Source of the DNA: JAAYCI01 sp047972265
GTDB taxonomy: Bacteria; Bacillota; Clostridia; Oscillospirales; Ruminococcaceae
Direction of reading: 5' to 3'
NCBI GenBank assembly: GCA_047972265.1
Contig: JBKEAM010000083.1
Span: forward strand, 1 to 34,450
DNA: 34,450 bases
The notes under the pieces are model-generated. The model did not search any database and was not told the origin of the DNA. It worked only from the letters and a program-made list of their open reading frames with translations. The position numbers were made by a program, and so were the translations under genes. Below, piece after piece: positions 16,312 through 26,100 of the stretch (its first letter is position 1; every line of letters begins with the position of its first letter).

Positions 16312-16821
16312 TTACAATGCCTTTTCAAACAGCAGGCTTTCCGCCTCTTTACCTGTTTTTAATATATGTTTATACGTTTTAGGGGATGGAGCAAATCCAT
16401 TTTTAATCAGCACTTTTTGTGATGCTATATTTTGCGGGCTTACGCCTGCTTTAATCTTACATAACTTGTGTATTTCTTTCGCTTCTTGCAAAACCAATTG
16501 CACGGCCTTGGATGCATATCCTTTTTGCTGGTACTTCTCGCCTATCCGGTAGCCCAATTCTGCCGTTGCTACCGGAGCATACACGATGTCAATAAGGTTT
16601 ATCCTTCCAACAATTTCTTCTTTATCATTAATAATTAAGTAAAAATAATCTGTTCTATCTATTTGATTCTTCAATAACTGTTGGGCTATTAAATCAAACT
16701 CTTTCATTTTATAATAGCCGTCTTGTCTGCCAAGCCCGATGCTTTCAAAATACTGCCTATTTTCCAGCTCAAATAAAAATAAACCCTTTGTATCTTCGTT
16801 TTGCAACAATTTTATCTGCAT
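16312..16821 (-). CDS. GNAT family N-acetyltransferase
   Basis: Protein of 169 aa with the GNAT layout: an N-terminal half ending in the strand FYLIINDKEEIVGRINLIDI, motif A as AELGYRIGEKYQQKGYASKAV (acetyl-CoA pyrophosphate loop QQKGYA), and motif B as GVSPQNIASQKVLIKNGFA. This resembles the RimJ/RimL subgroup, but the substrate cannot be named. The ribosome site is weak (AAAGG). It lies 44 bases after the VOC-fold gene on the same strand, so the two may be co-transcribed. Confidence 0.88.
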   Translation of the reverse strand: MQIKLLQNEDTKGLFLFELENRQYFESIGLGRQDGYYKMKEFDLIAQQLLKNQIDRTDYFYLIINDKEEIVGRINLIDIVYAPVATAELGYRIGEKYQQKGYASKAVQLVLQEAKEIHKLCKIKAGVSPQNIASQKVLIKNGFAPSPKTYKHILKTGKEAESLLFEKAL

Positions 16822-16865
16822 TTTCTGTACCTTTCTTCGTTCTTCCCAAAACCATACTGCTATGC

Positions 16866-17240
16866 TTATTTTTTACAAAGACAAAACGGATGCCCTTCGG
16901 TGTCAAGCATCGTTACAAAATGATTGCCGCCAAATTGCACGGCAGCTTTAGACGCGCCAAGACAAATTGCTTCTTCTACCGCTGCGGCCAAATCATCAAC
17001 CTGAAAATTAAAGTGCATTTGTTTCTGCTGTTTGCCCGGTTCTTCCGGCCAAAGGGGCGGATTGTATGGTACATCATCTGTTTCCACAAACAATAGTATC
17101 ATGTCGTTATAGGCCTTTAAGGCCAAACAATCAAAAGCTATCGTCTTTTCCCATCCCGTAAGCTCGGCATAAAATTCTCGAGCCCGGTGTGCGTCGGCGC
17201 AGTCGATGGTCAAGTCTCCAATGGTTATATTCCAAACCAT
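16866..17240 (-). CDS. VOC (glyoxalase/bleomycin resistance) fold protein
   Basis: Protein of 124 aa with the vicinal oxygen chelate fold: ITIGDLTIDCADAHRAREFY, then LTGWE, HFNFQVDDLAAAVEEAICLGA and the C-terminal FVTMLDTEGHPFCL. Possible metal ligands are the His in MHFNFQV and acidic residues near DTEGHPF, but the reaction is unknown. The start at 17240 is preceded by GAGGGG seven bases away; the longer open frame upstream runs into the tRNA gene and is not real. Proteins of this group are often annotated only as glyoxalase-like. Confidence 0.88.
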   Translation of the reverse strand: MVWNITIGDLTIDCADAHRAREFYAELTGWEKTIAFDCLALKAYNDMILLFVETDDVPYNPPLWPEEPGKQQKQMHFNFQVDDLAAAVEEAICLGASKAAVQFGGNHFVTMLDTEGHPFCLCKK

Positions 17241-17321
17241 AAAAAATCCCCTCTTCTCTTTAAAATATACAACATAAACTTTTATGGTTCTTATAGATAT
17301 GTGTCGTTTTGAGTTTATTAT

Positions 17322-17371
17322 AAAAAAACCAGACCGAAATGGACGCAAATTTGCATCAATTCCGGTCTGAT
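17322..17371 (-). terminator. Terminator of tRNA-Arg
   Basis: Long hairpin on the minus strand: CAGACCG at the start pairs with CGGTCTG, with further pairing through GATGCAAATTTGCGTC in the centre, followed by GTTTTTTT. It lies just beyond the tRNA 3' end. Confidence 0.88.
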
Positions 17372-17376
17372 AATGT

Positions 17377-17453
17377 TGGTACGCCCGACTGGATTCGAAC
17401 CAGCGGCCTTTTGAGTCGGAGTCAAACGCGCTATCCAACTGCGCTACGGGCGC
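17377..17453 (-). tRNA. tRNA-Arg, anticodon CCG
   Basis: A 77-base cloverleaf with encoded CCA (17377-17379). The acceptor is GCGCCCG with CGGGCGT (outermost pair G-U), the D-arm GCGC/GCGC, the anticodon stem TTTGA/TCAAA with loop CTCCGAC giving anticodon CCG (reads CGG), and the T-arm GCTGG-TTCGAAT-CCAGT. It stands alone, with its own promoter and terminator. Confidence 0.96.
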
Positions 17454-17482
17454 ATAAATAAAGTTTTGCGGACACGTATTTA

Positions 17483-17510
17483 ATTATACCAATCTTTACC
17501 GCTTTGTAAA
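17483..17510 (-). promoter_or_regulatory. Promoter of tRNA-Arg
   Basis: On the minus strand TTTACA (17510-17505) and TATAAT (17488-17483) are separated by 16 bases, and the -10 is preceded by TGG as an extended element. It lies 30 bases before the tRNA 5' end. Confidence 0.75.
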
Positions 17511-17585
17511 GTGCTATGTTTTTGCATCCCTTTTGCAAAGCCCCCTTTTATGCTTTTCTACGTTGCTTTCTTTCCTTGTCTTTTC

Positions 17586-17615
17586 TTGACACCATGCGGC
17601 AAAATGGCCTATACT
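17586..17615 (+). promoter_or_regulatory. Strong sigma-A type promoter of the GGDEF-EAL gene
   Basis: A perfect TTGACA (17586-17591) and TATACT (17610-17615) with an 18-base spacer. The transcript would start near 17622, giving a leader of about 150 bases before the TTG start at 17776. The 322-base gap between the tRNA and this gene holds the two divergent promoters and a short hairpin in the leader; nothing else is recognised. Confidence 0.75.
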
Positions 17616-17663
17616 TTAAATGTAGAATTTCTTTTTTTGCAGGTAATATTTTTAAAAAAGTAG

Positions 17664-17691
17664 TGCCCCTGTTGAGGGCATTTGTTTTTTC
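17664..17691 (+). other. Terminator-like hairpin in the GGDEF-EAL leader
   Basis: TGCCC (17664-17668) pairs with GGGCA (17676-17680) around a seven-base loop and is followed by TTTGTTTTTT. It lies inside the predicted 5' leader. The stem is only five pairs, so it could be a weak attenuator or chance. Confidence 0.35.
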
Positions 17692-17775
17692 TTATATTTA
17701 CTGCTTTTGTTCTTTTACTGTATTTGTACCCTATATCCTTTTTTGTAACACTTCTCTATTTTGAGGGGATTTGCT

Positions 17776-20748
17776 TTGAAGATCACACCCAAAAGACAAA
17801 AGCGGAGCTGGCCTCTGCGCAATATGTTTCTTGTTCCTATCATTTTGATTTTGTTGCTACAGGCTGCAATCAATGCGGGTTTACTTTTTCGTTCTCTTAT
17901 TTTACCCGAGGTAACAAAAAGCTCAGAAATTATACTGTCCCAGCGTACACTTACGCGGGGGCAGGATTTTGAGAACCAGCTTAACCGCTCGGCTACAGAG
18001 CTGCAAACGGCCGAATTGGATATGCGTCAAAAAATAGAGATGGTTTTGCAAGAAACTGGCTTTTCTTCCGACCAAATTGTGCGCAACCCTGCCCTTTCCA
18101 ATCAAATATTGCAATCTATTTCCGATACTATTGTAGCGCTGGCAAAGAAAAACGATATTTCCAGCGCCTTTATCATATTAGATGCATCTTCCGAAACTTT
18201 TGCGCAGGATTACTCTTATCCTTCTTTGCGCATCAATGCCACCGGCCGGGCTGTAAACGAAAAAACTCTTACTCTGGCCTGCGGGTCTATATTTTCTTTA
18301 AAGCAAATGATTTCTTTGGATATGGCCTGGGCGCCTTACTGTACTTTGTCAGAAACTAACAGCCAAAACTCGTTTTTTTACCGGCCGCTTACCGCCGCGC
18401 GTTTGGGTGGGCCTGCAAACAGTTCTTATTATGGCTATTGGTCTTCTTATAAAGCTACAGCAGAAAAAGAAGCCGGTATTGCCTATACCTTACCCCTGTT
18501 TACTGCCGATTCTCTTCCCATTGGTGTAATAGGGTTTGAGATTTCTGAAAGCTTGATGCAAGAACTGCTGCCAGCAGGCGATTTATGGTCCTCAGATTCG
18601 GGCATATATCTTTTAAGCCTTTCAAACAATGATGATTTTGTACCTGTTGCTGCTGTGGGCAGCAACGTTTCTTTTAACACCTTTAACGGAAACTCCCTTT
18701 CGATAAATACCGAGGATAATGTTTCTACAACAACCATTGCGGGGGTTGCCTGTACTGGTTCGGTAACTCCGCTTAACATACCCTCCAGTATTTCTTCTTA
18801 TTATGGTCAGATATGGGCACTGGCCGCTTTTGTTCCTGCCAAAGATTTGGCTTCTTTTTCCAATCAATTTCAAATGATATCCATTGTATCTTCTTTGGTG
18901 GTTATTGTGCTGGGCCTTATTATTGTATGGATTGTAAGCAACGAGATACTGCATCCCCTGCAAAATGTAATGCGAGACGTAAAGCATTTACAGCCGGATG
19001 GTACCGTGAAAATTCAAAAATCGGGCATAAGAGAAATTGACACTCTAACCGAGGCCATTGAAGAAATGAGCCTGAATGTTTCTGCCTTTGCCTCCAAAGT
19101 TTCTAAAATAATGGATTTGGCGCGGGTACCTGTTGGCGTATACGAATACCAAAACGATGACGGAGTTCTTTGCAGTTCTGGTTTGTTTAGAATACTAGAC
19201 TGGGATGATTCTCCCTCTGCAAATTTTCTCATTCAAAAATCCGATTTTGAGAACAAAATGGCTGCTTTGTATGCTTTTAGATGCGAAGATGACAAAACAC
19301 TCTTCCACCTTAACAATAAATTTCCCAGAAAATGGATACGCATTATCGAAACCACAATGGACGGAAACCGTTTGGGTACCGTTACCGACGTTACCCGTGA
19401 AATAGAAAATCAGCAGCGTATAGAGTACGAGCGCGACTACGACGCTCTTACCGGCATTTTTAACCGCCGGGCCTTTTTGCTGCGTGCACAAACATTGTTG
19501 TCGCGTTCCGACGCGCTAAAAACAGCTTGTATTATTATGTGCGATTTAGACAACCTAAAGTATGTAAACGACACCTATGGGCACGAATCGGGAGATGCCT
19601 ATATTCGTTGTATGGCACAAATACTTACAAACCTGGCCCCACAGCACAGCCTTGTTGCAAGACGCTCGGGCGATGAGTTTGTTATCTTTTTATATGGCCT
19701 TTCATCTAAACAAGTTGGCCGCCAAATGATTGAGTCTCTTTGGGCGCAGCTCGACCAGGCTTCTATTACTTTGCCGGACGGACGCAAATATCCGCTGCGT
19801 TGTTCTGGCGGATACGCTTGGTACAACAACAATATTATGTCTTTGGCAGAGCTTACACATTATGCAGACTTTGCCATGTACAGCATTAAACACAGCAAAA
19901 AAGGCAGTGTAACCGAGTTTTCCAAATCGGAATATATTCAAAATTCTTACCTTATCAATGGGCAGGAAGCACTGGACCTTATTTTGGAAGAAGCGCGGTT
20001 TCGGTTTGCCCTGCAACCGGTTTTTGATTTACGCACCGAGCGTGTTTTTGGTCACGAATACCTTTTGCGCCCCATCGATTCTCCTTTTGCAACTCCTACT
20101 GATGTACTGCGGATGGCACGCTCGCAATCTAAATTGCCGCAGCTAGAAAAGGTGCTTTGGTATAAATCGATGGAATTATATGTTAAAATGCGTGAGGAAG
20201 GTATTGTTACCGAAAAAGACCATGCCTTTTTTAACTGTATTGGCAGCATGGTGTTTGACCCTGCCGACCAAGTAGAATTTAACGCGCGTTTTGCCCCCTA
20301 TATACAAAACATTATTATAGAAATTACAGAGGGCGACCGTTTAGAAAGTCTTTCTTCTTTAAAGCAACGTACTCTTGTAAAGCTGGATTCTTCCAGCATG
20401 ATTGCATTGGATGATTATGGGGCAGGTTTTAACGGCCAGTATAACCTTTTATCTTTACGCCCCCATATTATAAAAGTTGATATTTCCATTATCCAAAATA
20501 TTCAAAACGACATACGCAAGCAAACCCTGCTTGCCGATGCTGTTTCTTTTGCTCATACTCATGGTATATTGGTAGTGGCCGAAGGTGTAGAAACCCGTGC
20601 CGAAATGGAAACAGTTGTAGATTTGAATGTGGATTTTTTACAGGGCTTTTATGTGGGTTACCCCTCTTATGCCATAGAGCCCATTTCGGAAATGGTTTTA
20701 TCCGAAATACATACCGCTATACAAAAGAAAAACAAAAATGCTATATAA
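17776..20748 (+). CDS. Membrane sensor GGDEF-EAL protein (c-di-GMP turnover)
   Basis: Protein of 990 aa. Membrane helices lie near residues 15-40 and 370-395 and enclose an extracytoplasmic sensor domain of about 330 residues. A HAMP-like segment (HPLQNVMRDVKHL) and a PAS-like region (PVGVYEYQNDDGVLCSSGLF) follow. The GGDEF domain has SGDEF at 631-635, a variant that may retain cyclase activity, and lacks the RxxD inhibitory site. The EAL domain has EYL at 761-763 with R765, an Asn in FFNCIG, EITE, DD at 879-880, IKVD, EGVE at 936 and Q956, so its catalytic residues are kept. Start TTG 17776 is chosen because GAGGGGA lies six bases upstream; TTG 17761 overlaps it. A strong promoter lies 150 bases upstream. 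Confidence 0.9.
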   Translation: MKITPKRQKRSWPLRNMFLVPIILILLLQAAINAGLLFRSLILPEVTKSSEIILSQRTLTRGQDFENQLNRSATELQTAELDMRQKIEMVLQETGFSSDQIVRNPALSNQILQSISDTIVALAKKNDISSAFIILDASSETFAQDYSYPSLRINATGRAVNEKTLTLACGSIFSLKQMISLDMAWAPYCTLSETNSQNSFFYRPLTAARLGGPANSSYYGYWSSYKATAEKEAGIAYTLPLFTADSLPIGVIGFEISESLMQELLPAGDLWSSDSGIYLLSLSNNDDFVPVAAVGSNVSFNTFNGNSLSINTEDNVSTTTIAGVACTGSVTPLNIPSSISSYYGQIWALAAFVPAKDLASFSNQFQMISIVSSLVVIVLGLIIVWIVSNEILHPLQNVMRDVKHLQPDGTVKIQKSGIREIDTLTEAIEEMSLNVSAFASKVSKIMDLARVPVGVYEYQNDDGVLCSSGLFRILDWDDSPSANFLIQKSDFENKMAALYAFRCEDDKTLFHLNNKFPRKWIRIIETTMDGNRLGTVTDVTREIENQQRIEYERDYDALTGIFNRRAFLLRAQTLLSRSDALKTACIIMCDLDNLKYVNDTYGHESGDAYIRCMAQILTNLAPQHSLVARRSGDEFVIFLYGLSSKQVGRQMIESLWAQLDQASITLPDGRKYPLRCSGGYAWYNNNIMSLAELTHYADFAMYSIKHSKKGSVTEFSKSEYIQNSYLINGQEALDLILEEARFRFALQPVFDLRTERVFGHEYLLRPIDSPFATPTDVLRMARSQSKLPQLEKVLWYKSMELYVKMREEGIVTEKDHAFFNCIGSMVFDPADQVEFNARFAPYIQNIIIEITEGDRLESLSSLKQRTLVKLDSSSMIALDDYGAGFNGQYNLLSLRPHIIKVDISIIQNIQNDIRKQTLLADAVSFAHTHGILVVAEGVETRAEMETVVDLNVDFLQGFYVGYPSYAIEPISEMVLSEIHTAIQKKNKNAI

Positions 20749-20813
20749 CAGCTTTTACAGCTGCTTTTAAAAACTACGTTTTGGCACGTATATTAAAAGA
20801 GAGGTAGTAAAAC

Positions 20814-21863
20814 ATGGATGCCCGTTTAGAAAAAATTGATCAATTTGTATCTGCCTGCTCCAAAGGACACTTTATGCAGTCTCCCCTATGGGCAAGCATA
20901 AAAACCGAATGGAAGAGTGAGTTTATTACCAGTGAAGATGCAGAGGGAAATATCTGTGGCAGCATGCAGCTTCTTATCAGAAAAACGCCTGTTTTTGGCT
21001 ACTCTCTTATGTACTCGCCCCGTGGGCCTGTTTGCGATATTCACGATGAAAAAACAATTGCAGACCTAATAGCAAAAGCAAAAATACTTTGCAAAAAACA
21101 CAAGTGTTACGAACTTAAAATTGACCCGGATGTTACAATTGATGATACCCGCTTTTCGGATGCGTTAAAAAAGCAGGGTTTTCGTATTCAAAGTGATATT
21201 TCCGGGTTTTCGGCTGCACAGCCCCATTTTGTTTTTAGGTTGTGTATTAAAAACCGTACAGAAGAAGACATTATGATGGGTTTTGAAAAGCAAACCCGTA
21301 AAAATGTGCGCCGTGCCGAAAAATACGGAATTACTTCTCGCATTGGCACCCGGGAAGATATCCCTCTTTTTTACGAGATGATTACAGAAACTTCAAATCG
21401 GCAGGGATTTGCCCACCGCCCAATTGATTACTTTTACCGTTTATACGATACCTTTGCCCCCCAGCACATGCGATTGTATATTATGGAATATGAAAAAGAT
21501 ATTTGCTGTGCCAGCCTTGTAATGTGTTACGGAAATAAGGTATGGTCTTTATACAGTGGCACCGGTGATTTGCACCGCGAAAAAAAGGCCACCTTTTTAA
21601 TGCGTATGGAACAAATACGCTGGGGGTTGGAGCGTGGATGTGATATTTACGATTTGATGGGCGTACCCGGTCCTGTAGAAGAAAGCGACCCTTTGTATGG
21701 TTTGTATTCTGTAAAAAAAGGCTTTGGCGGAGATTTAGTGGAATTTGCCGGAGAAATGGATCTTATTACCAACCGCTTTATCTTCTTTTTGGCAGACAAA
21801 GGAGAAAAGGCATATCGCGGATTTCGCCGAAGCATAAACGCTTTGTTGAAAAAACGCGCATAA
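20814..21863 (+). CDS. FemAB/MurM-family peptidoglycan amino-acyltransferase
   Basis: Protein of 349 aa with tandem GNAT-like folds of the FemABX family, which transfer amino acids from aminoacyl-tRNA to the lipid II stem peptide at the inner face of the membrane. Visible features are the N-terminal GHFMQSPLWASIKTEW, the pivot YSPRGPVCD, MGFEKQTRKNVRRAEKYGI and the C-terminal YDLMGVPGPVEESDPLYGLYSVKKGFGG. These match the Fem family conserved blocks. The amino acid added cannot be predicted. The ribosome site is AGAGAGG with nine-base spacing. The xpt gene follows after 27 bases. Confidence 0.92.
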   Translation: MDARLEKIDQFVSACSKGHFMQSPLWASIKTEWKSEFITSEDAEGNICGSMQLLIRKTPVFGYSLMYSPRGPVCDIHDEKTIADLIAKAKILCKKHKCYELKIDPDVTIDDTRFSDALKKQGFRIQSDISGFSAAQPHFVFRLCIKNRTEEDIMMGFEKQTRKNVRRAEKYGITSRIGTREDIPLFYEMITETSNRQGFAHRPIDYFYRLYDTFAPQHMRLYIMEYEKDICCASLVMCYGNKVWSLYSGTGDLHREKKATFLMRMEQIRWGLERGCDIYDLMGVPGPVEESDPLYGLYSVKKGFGGDLVEFAGEMDLITNRFIFFLADKGEKAYRGFRRSINALLKKRA

Positions 21864-21890
21864 ATACCAAATATAAGGAGAGTGGTTTGC

Positions 21891-22466
21891 ATGGAGGAAC
21901 TAAAACAGCGCATTAGAACAGAAGGAAAAGTTTTACCCGGAAACATTATAAAGGTGGACGGGTTTTTAAACCACCGTGTAGACACCAACCTTATGCGCAG
22001 CATGGCAAAAGAATTTAGCCGCTTGTTTGATACCACCGGCATTACCGCAGTGCTTACCGTAGAAGCCTCCGGTATTGCACTGGCCACCATTTGCGCCGAA
22101 GAGCTGGGTGTACCGATGGTTTTTGCCAAAAAGGCAAAGTCGGACAATATTGAGGGAGGCCTGTACCAAAGCGATATTTACTCCTATACTTATAAAAAGA
22201 AAGTAACACTTATTATGTCCAGCCAATGGCTTACCTCTAATGATAAAGTGCTGATAGTAGATGACTTTTTGGCAAATGGTGAAGCCTTGCGCGGCCTTGT
22301 AGAAATTGTAAACCAAGCCGGAGCCGAACTAATTGGCATTGGCGTGGCTGTAGAAAAATCTTTTCAGGGCGGGGGCGATAAGCTGCGTGCCGCTGGCCAC
22401 AACCTGCATGTACTTGCCAGTATTGAAAGCGCAACCGAAGATGGAATTGTATTTGTAGAAAAATAA
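21891..22466 (+). CDS. xpt: Xanthine phosphoribosyltransferase
   Basis: Enzyme of 191 aa that converts xanthine and PRPP to XMP in purine salvage. It matches Xpt from its N-terminus (MEELKQRIRTEGKVLPGNII, KVDGFLNHRVD) through VEASGIALATICAEELGVPMV to the PRPP-binding motif KVLIVDDFLANGEAL. The ATG at 21891 has AAGGAG ten bases upstream and aligns with known starts; a GTG at 21882 abuts that site. Unlike Bacillus xpt-pbuX there is no purine riboswitch before it: it sits close behind the FemAB-family gene. Confidence 0.96.
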   Translation: MEELKQRIRTEGKVLPGNIIKVDGFLNHRVDTNLMRSMAKEFSRLFDTTGITAVLTVEASGIALATICAEELGVPMVFAKKAKSDNIEGGLYQSDIYSYTYKKKVTLIMSSQWLTSNDKVLIVDDFLANGEALRGLVEIVNQAGAELIGIGVAVEKSFQGGGDKLRAAGHNLHVLASIESATEDGIVFVEK

Positions 22467-22483
22467 ATTGTTTTGCTTAAATA

Positions 22484-22518
22484 AAAAGAGGGCGCCAAAT
22501 AAATGGCGCTCTCTTTTT
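22484..22518 (+). terminator. Terminator after xpt
   Basis: Hairpin with the stem AAAGAGGGCGCCA paired with TGGCGCTCTCTTT (one G-T pair) and a six-base loop, followed by TTTTTT. It ends the FemAB-xpt unit, 20 bases after the stop. Confidence 0.92.
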
Positions 22519-22662
22519 TGGGTTTATTTTTGCTTAACTTTTCTTAGCAAATTGCGTTTTATTGCAAAGGCAAAATTATAAAAGAATATATTTGGCGTTT
22601 ACAGTTTCTTTTAAACGGTATTTGTTTGTTGTTTTTAGTTTGCTTTTCAACAAACTGTGCCT

Positions 22663-23064
22663 CTATTGTTGAAAAACTTCCGGTTCTGCTGATAGTGTGC
22701 CAAGCATTGATTGCGGGTATTTTTCGGAGAGGATATATACTTTCCAGAAAAAGTTTTCGTAATCATTGTCTGATATTAAAATCGGTTTACGCAGATACCG
22801 TTGGTGTGCAACAATTATATCCTCGCTTTTTAGTTGCAATAGAATTTTATAAAGCTGTTTACGTTTGATTTTTTGGCTTATGCAATTGTACTCAAAATCA
22901 AACGCCTCACCTTCGTGCAGCGAAATATATTTTAATACTTCATCTTTTGCTTTTTTTATTTTTTCATTGCGGTATTTCTTGCACCTATAAATTAATACAG
23001 CAATTACCACTACAACCAAAATAATTGCTGCTACAGCTATCAAATAATTTGTAAACAATATCAT
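22663..23064 (-). CDS. Small membrane-anchored protein of unknown function
   Basis: Protein of 133 aa, not recognised. It has one N-terminal membrane helix (ILFTNYLIAVAAIILVVVVI), a basic stretch (YRCKKYRNEKIKKAKDE), and a cytoplasmic domain of about 95 residues with helical character (QKIKRKQLYKILLQLKSEDI) that might be winged-helix-like. The ribosome site GAGG is close to the ATG. It lies behind nifJ on the same strand but beyond nifJ's strong terminator, so its expression is unclear. Confidence 0.6.
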   Translation of the reverse strand: MILFTNYLIAVAAIILVVVVIAVLIYRCKKYRNEKIKKAKDEVLKYISLHEGEAFDFEYNCISQKIKRKQLYKILLQLKSEDIIVAHQRYLRKPILISDNDYENFFWKVYILSEKYPQSMLGTLSAEPEVFQQ

Positions 23065-23081
23065 TTCCTCAACTTACTTTT

Positions 23082-23129
23082 AAAAAAATAAAGGGCAGGC
23101 ATATCTTTAAAAGAATGCCTGCCCTTTAC
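23082..23129 (-). terminator. Terminator of nifJ
   Basis: Hairpin of AAAGGGCAGGCAT with ATGCCTGCCCTTT, 13 perfect pairs with a 12-base loop. On the minus strand it is followed by ATTTTTTT. It ends nifJ transcription. Confidence 0.93.
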
Positions 23130-23134
23130 ACTTT

Positions 23135-26100
23135 TTATTCGCCTACGTTGTACAAAGCTTCCAAGCGTTTCAGGTACTGATAACGCTCTTTGCTGATTTC
23201 AACCGCTTCGGGGAAGAGGTTGGCAGCACGATCGGGGAAGCTGAGCTCCAAACGGGAGTAACGGCTCTCGTTGTTGATAAACTCGAGGTAATCGCCGGTG
23301 GGCTCTTTAGAATCCATTGTAAAGGGCTTTCCGGTACCTTTCAGGCGGGGATCGTAACGGAAGTTGAACCAGTAACCTGCCTGCTCGGCCTTTTTCATTT
23401 CGCTCTGGCAGTTTACCATACCTCCCTTAATGCCATGCATCTCGCAGGGAGAGTAAGCAATGATAAGAGACGGACCCTTGTAGCTTTCGGCTTCGGTAAT
23501 TGCTTTAAGGGTTTGTGCCTGGTTTGCACCCATTGCAATTTGGGCTACATATACATAGCCATAAGCCATTGCCATTTCGGAAAGGCTCTTTTTGCCAATG
23601 TTTTTACCAGCGGCTGCAAATTGTGCAACCTGGCCAATCTGGCTGGATTTACTGGCCTGTCCACCGGTGTTGGAGTAAACCTCTGTATCAAATACAAATA
23701 CGTTTACATCTTCGCCCGAGGCAAGAACGTGGTCCAATCCGCCGTAACCGATGTCGTATGCCCATCCGTCACCGCCAAAGATCCAGGCGCTCTTTTTGTT
23801 CAGATAATCTTTCTCTTCTAAAATTTGTTTGCATGCTGCTACAGAAGAGTTCTTCTCACAGGCGGCAACCAATTTATCAGATGCGGTAAGGTTTGCATTG
23901 CCGTCATCCAGGGTGCTTAGGTATTCGTCAACAGCTTCTTTCAAATCGCCTTCGGCAGTTTTGGCAAGCCCTGTTGCAATGCGGATAAGACGGTTACGAA
24001 TGGCTTTTTGTCCAAGGTACATGCCGTAGCCGTTTTCTGCGTTGTCTTCAAACAGGCTGTTTGCCCATGCAGGACCATGGCCGCTGATGCGGTTTTTGGT
24101 GTAAGGGCTGGTAGCAGCCGGGCCGCCCCAGATGGAAGAACAACCGGTAGCGTTAGAAATATACATACGCTCGCCATAAAGCTGAGTAATAAGGCGGGCA
24201 TAAGCGGTTTCTGCACAGCCTGCGCAAGAACCGGAGAACTCTAGCAACGGCTGATTAAACTGGCTTCCCTTAACAGTGGTTTCAGCCATCATGCCGTCTT
24301 TTTTGCCTACATTGGCTACACAGTAATCAAAAGATTCCTGCTTTTGCAGCTGGCTTTCCTGCGGCTTCATTACCAAAGCCTTGCCGGGTGCCGGGCAAAC
24401 CTGCGCACAAACACCACAGCCCATGCAGTCCAGCGGGCTTACACTTTGGATAAAGCGAAGATTTTCAAGGCCTTTACCCTTCATTTGGGCTGTTTCGATA
24501 TGTGCCGGTGCATTGGCCATGTCGGCTTCGTCCAAAGCAAAAGGACGAATGGTGGCATGGGGGCAAACATAAGAACACTGGTTGCACTGGATGCACTTGG
24601 TGGGATCCCACTCGGGAACATCAACGGCAACGCCGCGTTTTTCAAATGCAGAAGCGCCCTGCTCAAAGGTACCGTCGGCATGATCTACAAAAGCAGAAAC
24701 AGGCAGGCTGTCGCCATCATTCAGGTTTACAGGTTCCATAATTTCACGAACCATCTTAACCAGCTTTTTGTCGCCGTGCAGGTCTTCTTTTTCGATTTTG
24801 TCCTGTGCGGTTTTCCAGGCTTCGGGTACGTCGATTTTTACCAGAGCATCTACGCCGGCATCAATAGCAGCATAGTTTGCATTAACAACATCATCGCCCT
24901 TAGAAGCATAGCTTTTGTGTGCAGCTTCTTTCATAAACTTAACAGCTTCTTCGGTGGGAAGAACCTCGGCCAGTTTAAAGAAAGCACTTTGCAGGATGGT
25001 GTTGGTGCGCTTGCCCATCCCAATTTCACGGGCTTTATCAATTGCGTTTACAAGGTAAACTTCAACATTGTTGTTGGCAATGTAGCGTTTGCTTTCTGCC
25101 GGCAGATGCTGGTCCAGCTCTTCGGCAGTCCACTGGGCATTAATAAGGAATTTGCCGCCCGGTTTTACGTCCTGCACCATTTTAAAGCCTTTGATGATGT
25201 AGCTGGGATTGTGGCAGGCAACAAAGTTTGCCTTTTTAACATAGTAAGGTGCCTTAATCAGCTTATCGCCAAAGCGTAAATGGCTGATGGTAACACCACC
25301 GGTTTTTTTAGAGTCATACTGGAAGTATGCCTGTACATATTTTTCGGTGTGGTCACCAATGATTTTAATAGAGTTTTTGTTGGCGCCTACAGTACCGTCG
25401 CCGCCCAAACCCCAGAATTTGCAGGAAATGGTACCTGCCGGGGTAGTGTCGGGGCAATCGCTGCGCTCGGGCAAAGAAAGATGAGTTACGTCATCTACAA
25501 TGCCAACAGTAAAGCCGTTTTTGGGCTCATCTGCTTGCAGGTTTTCGTATACTGCAAAAACGCTGGCGGGGGTGGTGTCTTTAGAAGACAAACCGTAACG
25601 GCCGCCCACAATTGTTGCGTTGGTTTTGCCTGCCAAAGCAGTTAAAACGTCCATGTACAGGGGCTCGCCCAAAGCACCGGGCTCTTTGGTACGGTCCATA
25701 ACAGCAATCTTTTTAACGCTGGAAGGAATAGCTTTTGCCAAATGCTCTGCAGAGAAAGGACGGTACAAACGTACTTTTACAATACCTACCTTTTCGCCAG
25801 CAGCGGTAAGGTAATCAATTACTTCTTCGGCAACATCGCACAAAGAACCCATTGCAATAATAATGCGCTCTGCATCGGGTGCGCCATAGTAGTTAAACAG
25901 GCCGTAATCGGTACCCAGCTTTTTGTTAACTTCGTTCATGTATTCTTCTACAATGCCGGGAACAGCAGTGTAATATTTGTTAGAAGCTTCGCGGTTTTGG
26001 AAGAAAATATCACCGTTTTGGTGGCTACCGCGCATGGTGGGATGTTTGGGATTGAGGGCACGGGCACGGAAACCTGCCAAAGCCTCTTGATCTACCATGG

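Noticed and set aside
17454..17775. c-di-GMP riboswitch before the GGDEF-EAL gene
   Set aside because: The conserved GEMM core sequences are not found; only a short hairpin is present.
21864..21890. Purine riboswitch regulating xpt
   Set aside because: Only 27 bases separate xpt from the preceding gene, which holds just a ribosome site.
24344..25279. Long plus-strand open frame of 311 codons opposite nifJ, with another at 25742-26407
   Set aside because: They are antisense shadows of the well-conserved nifJ coding frame and match no protein family.
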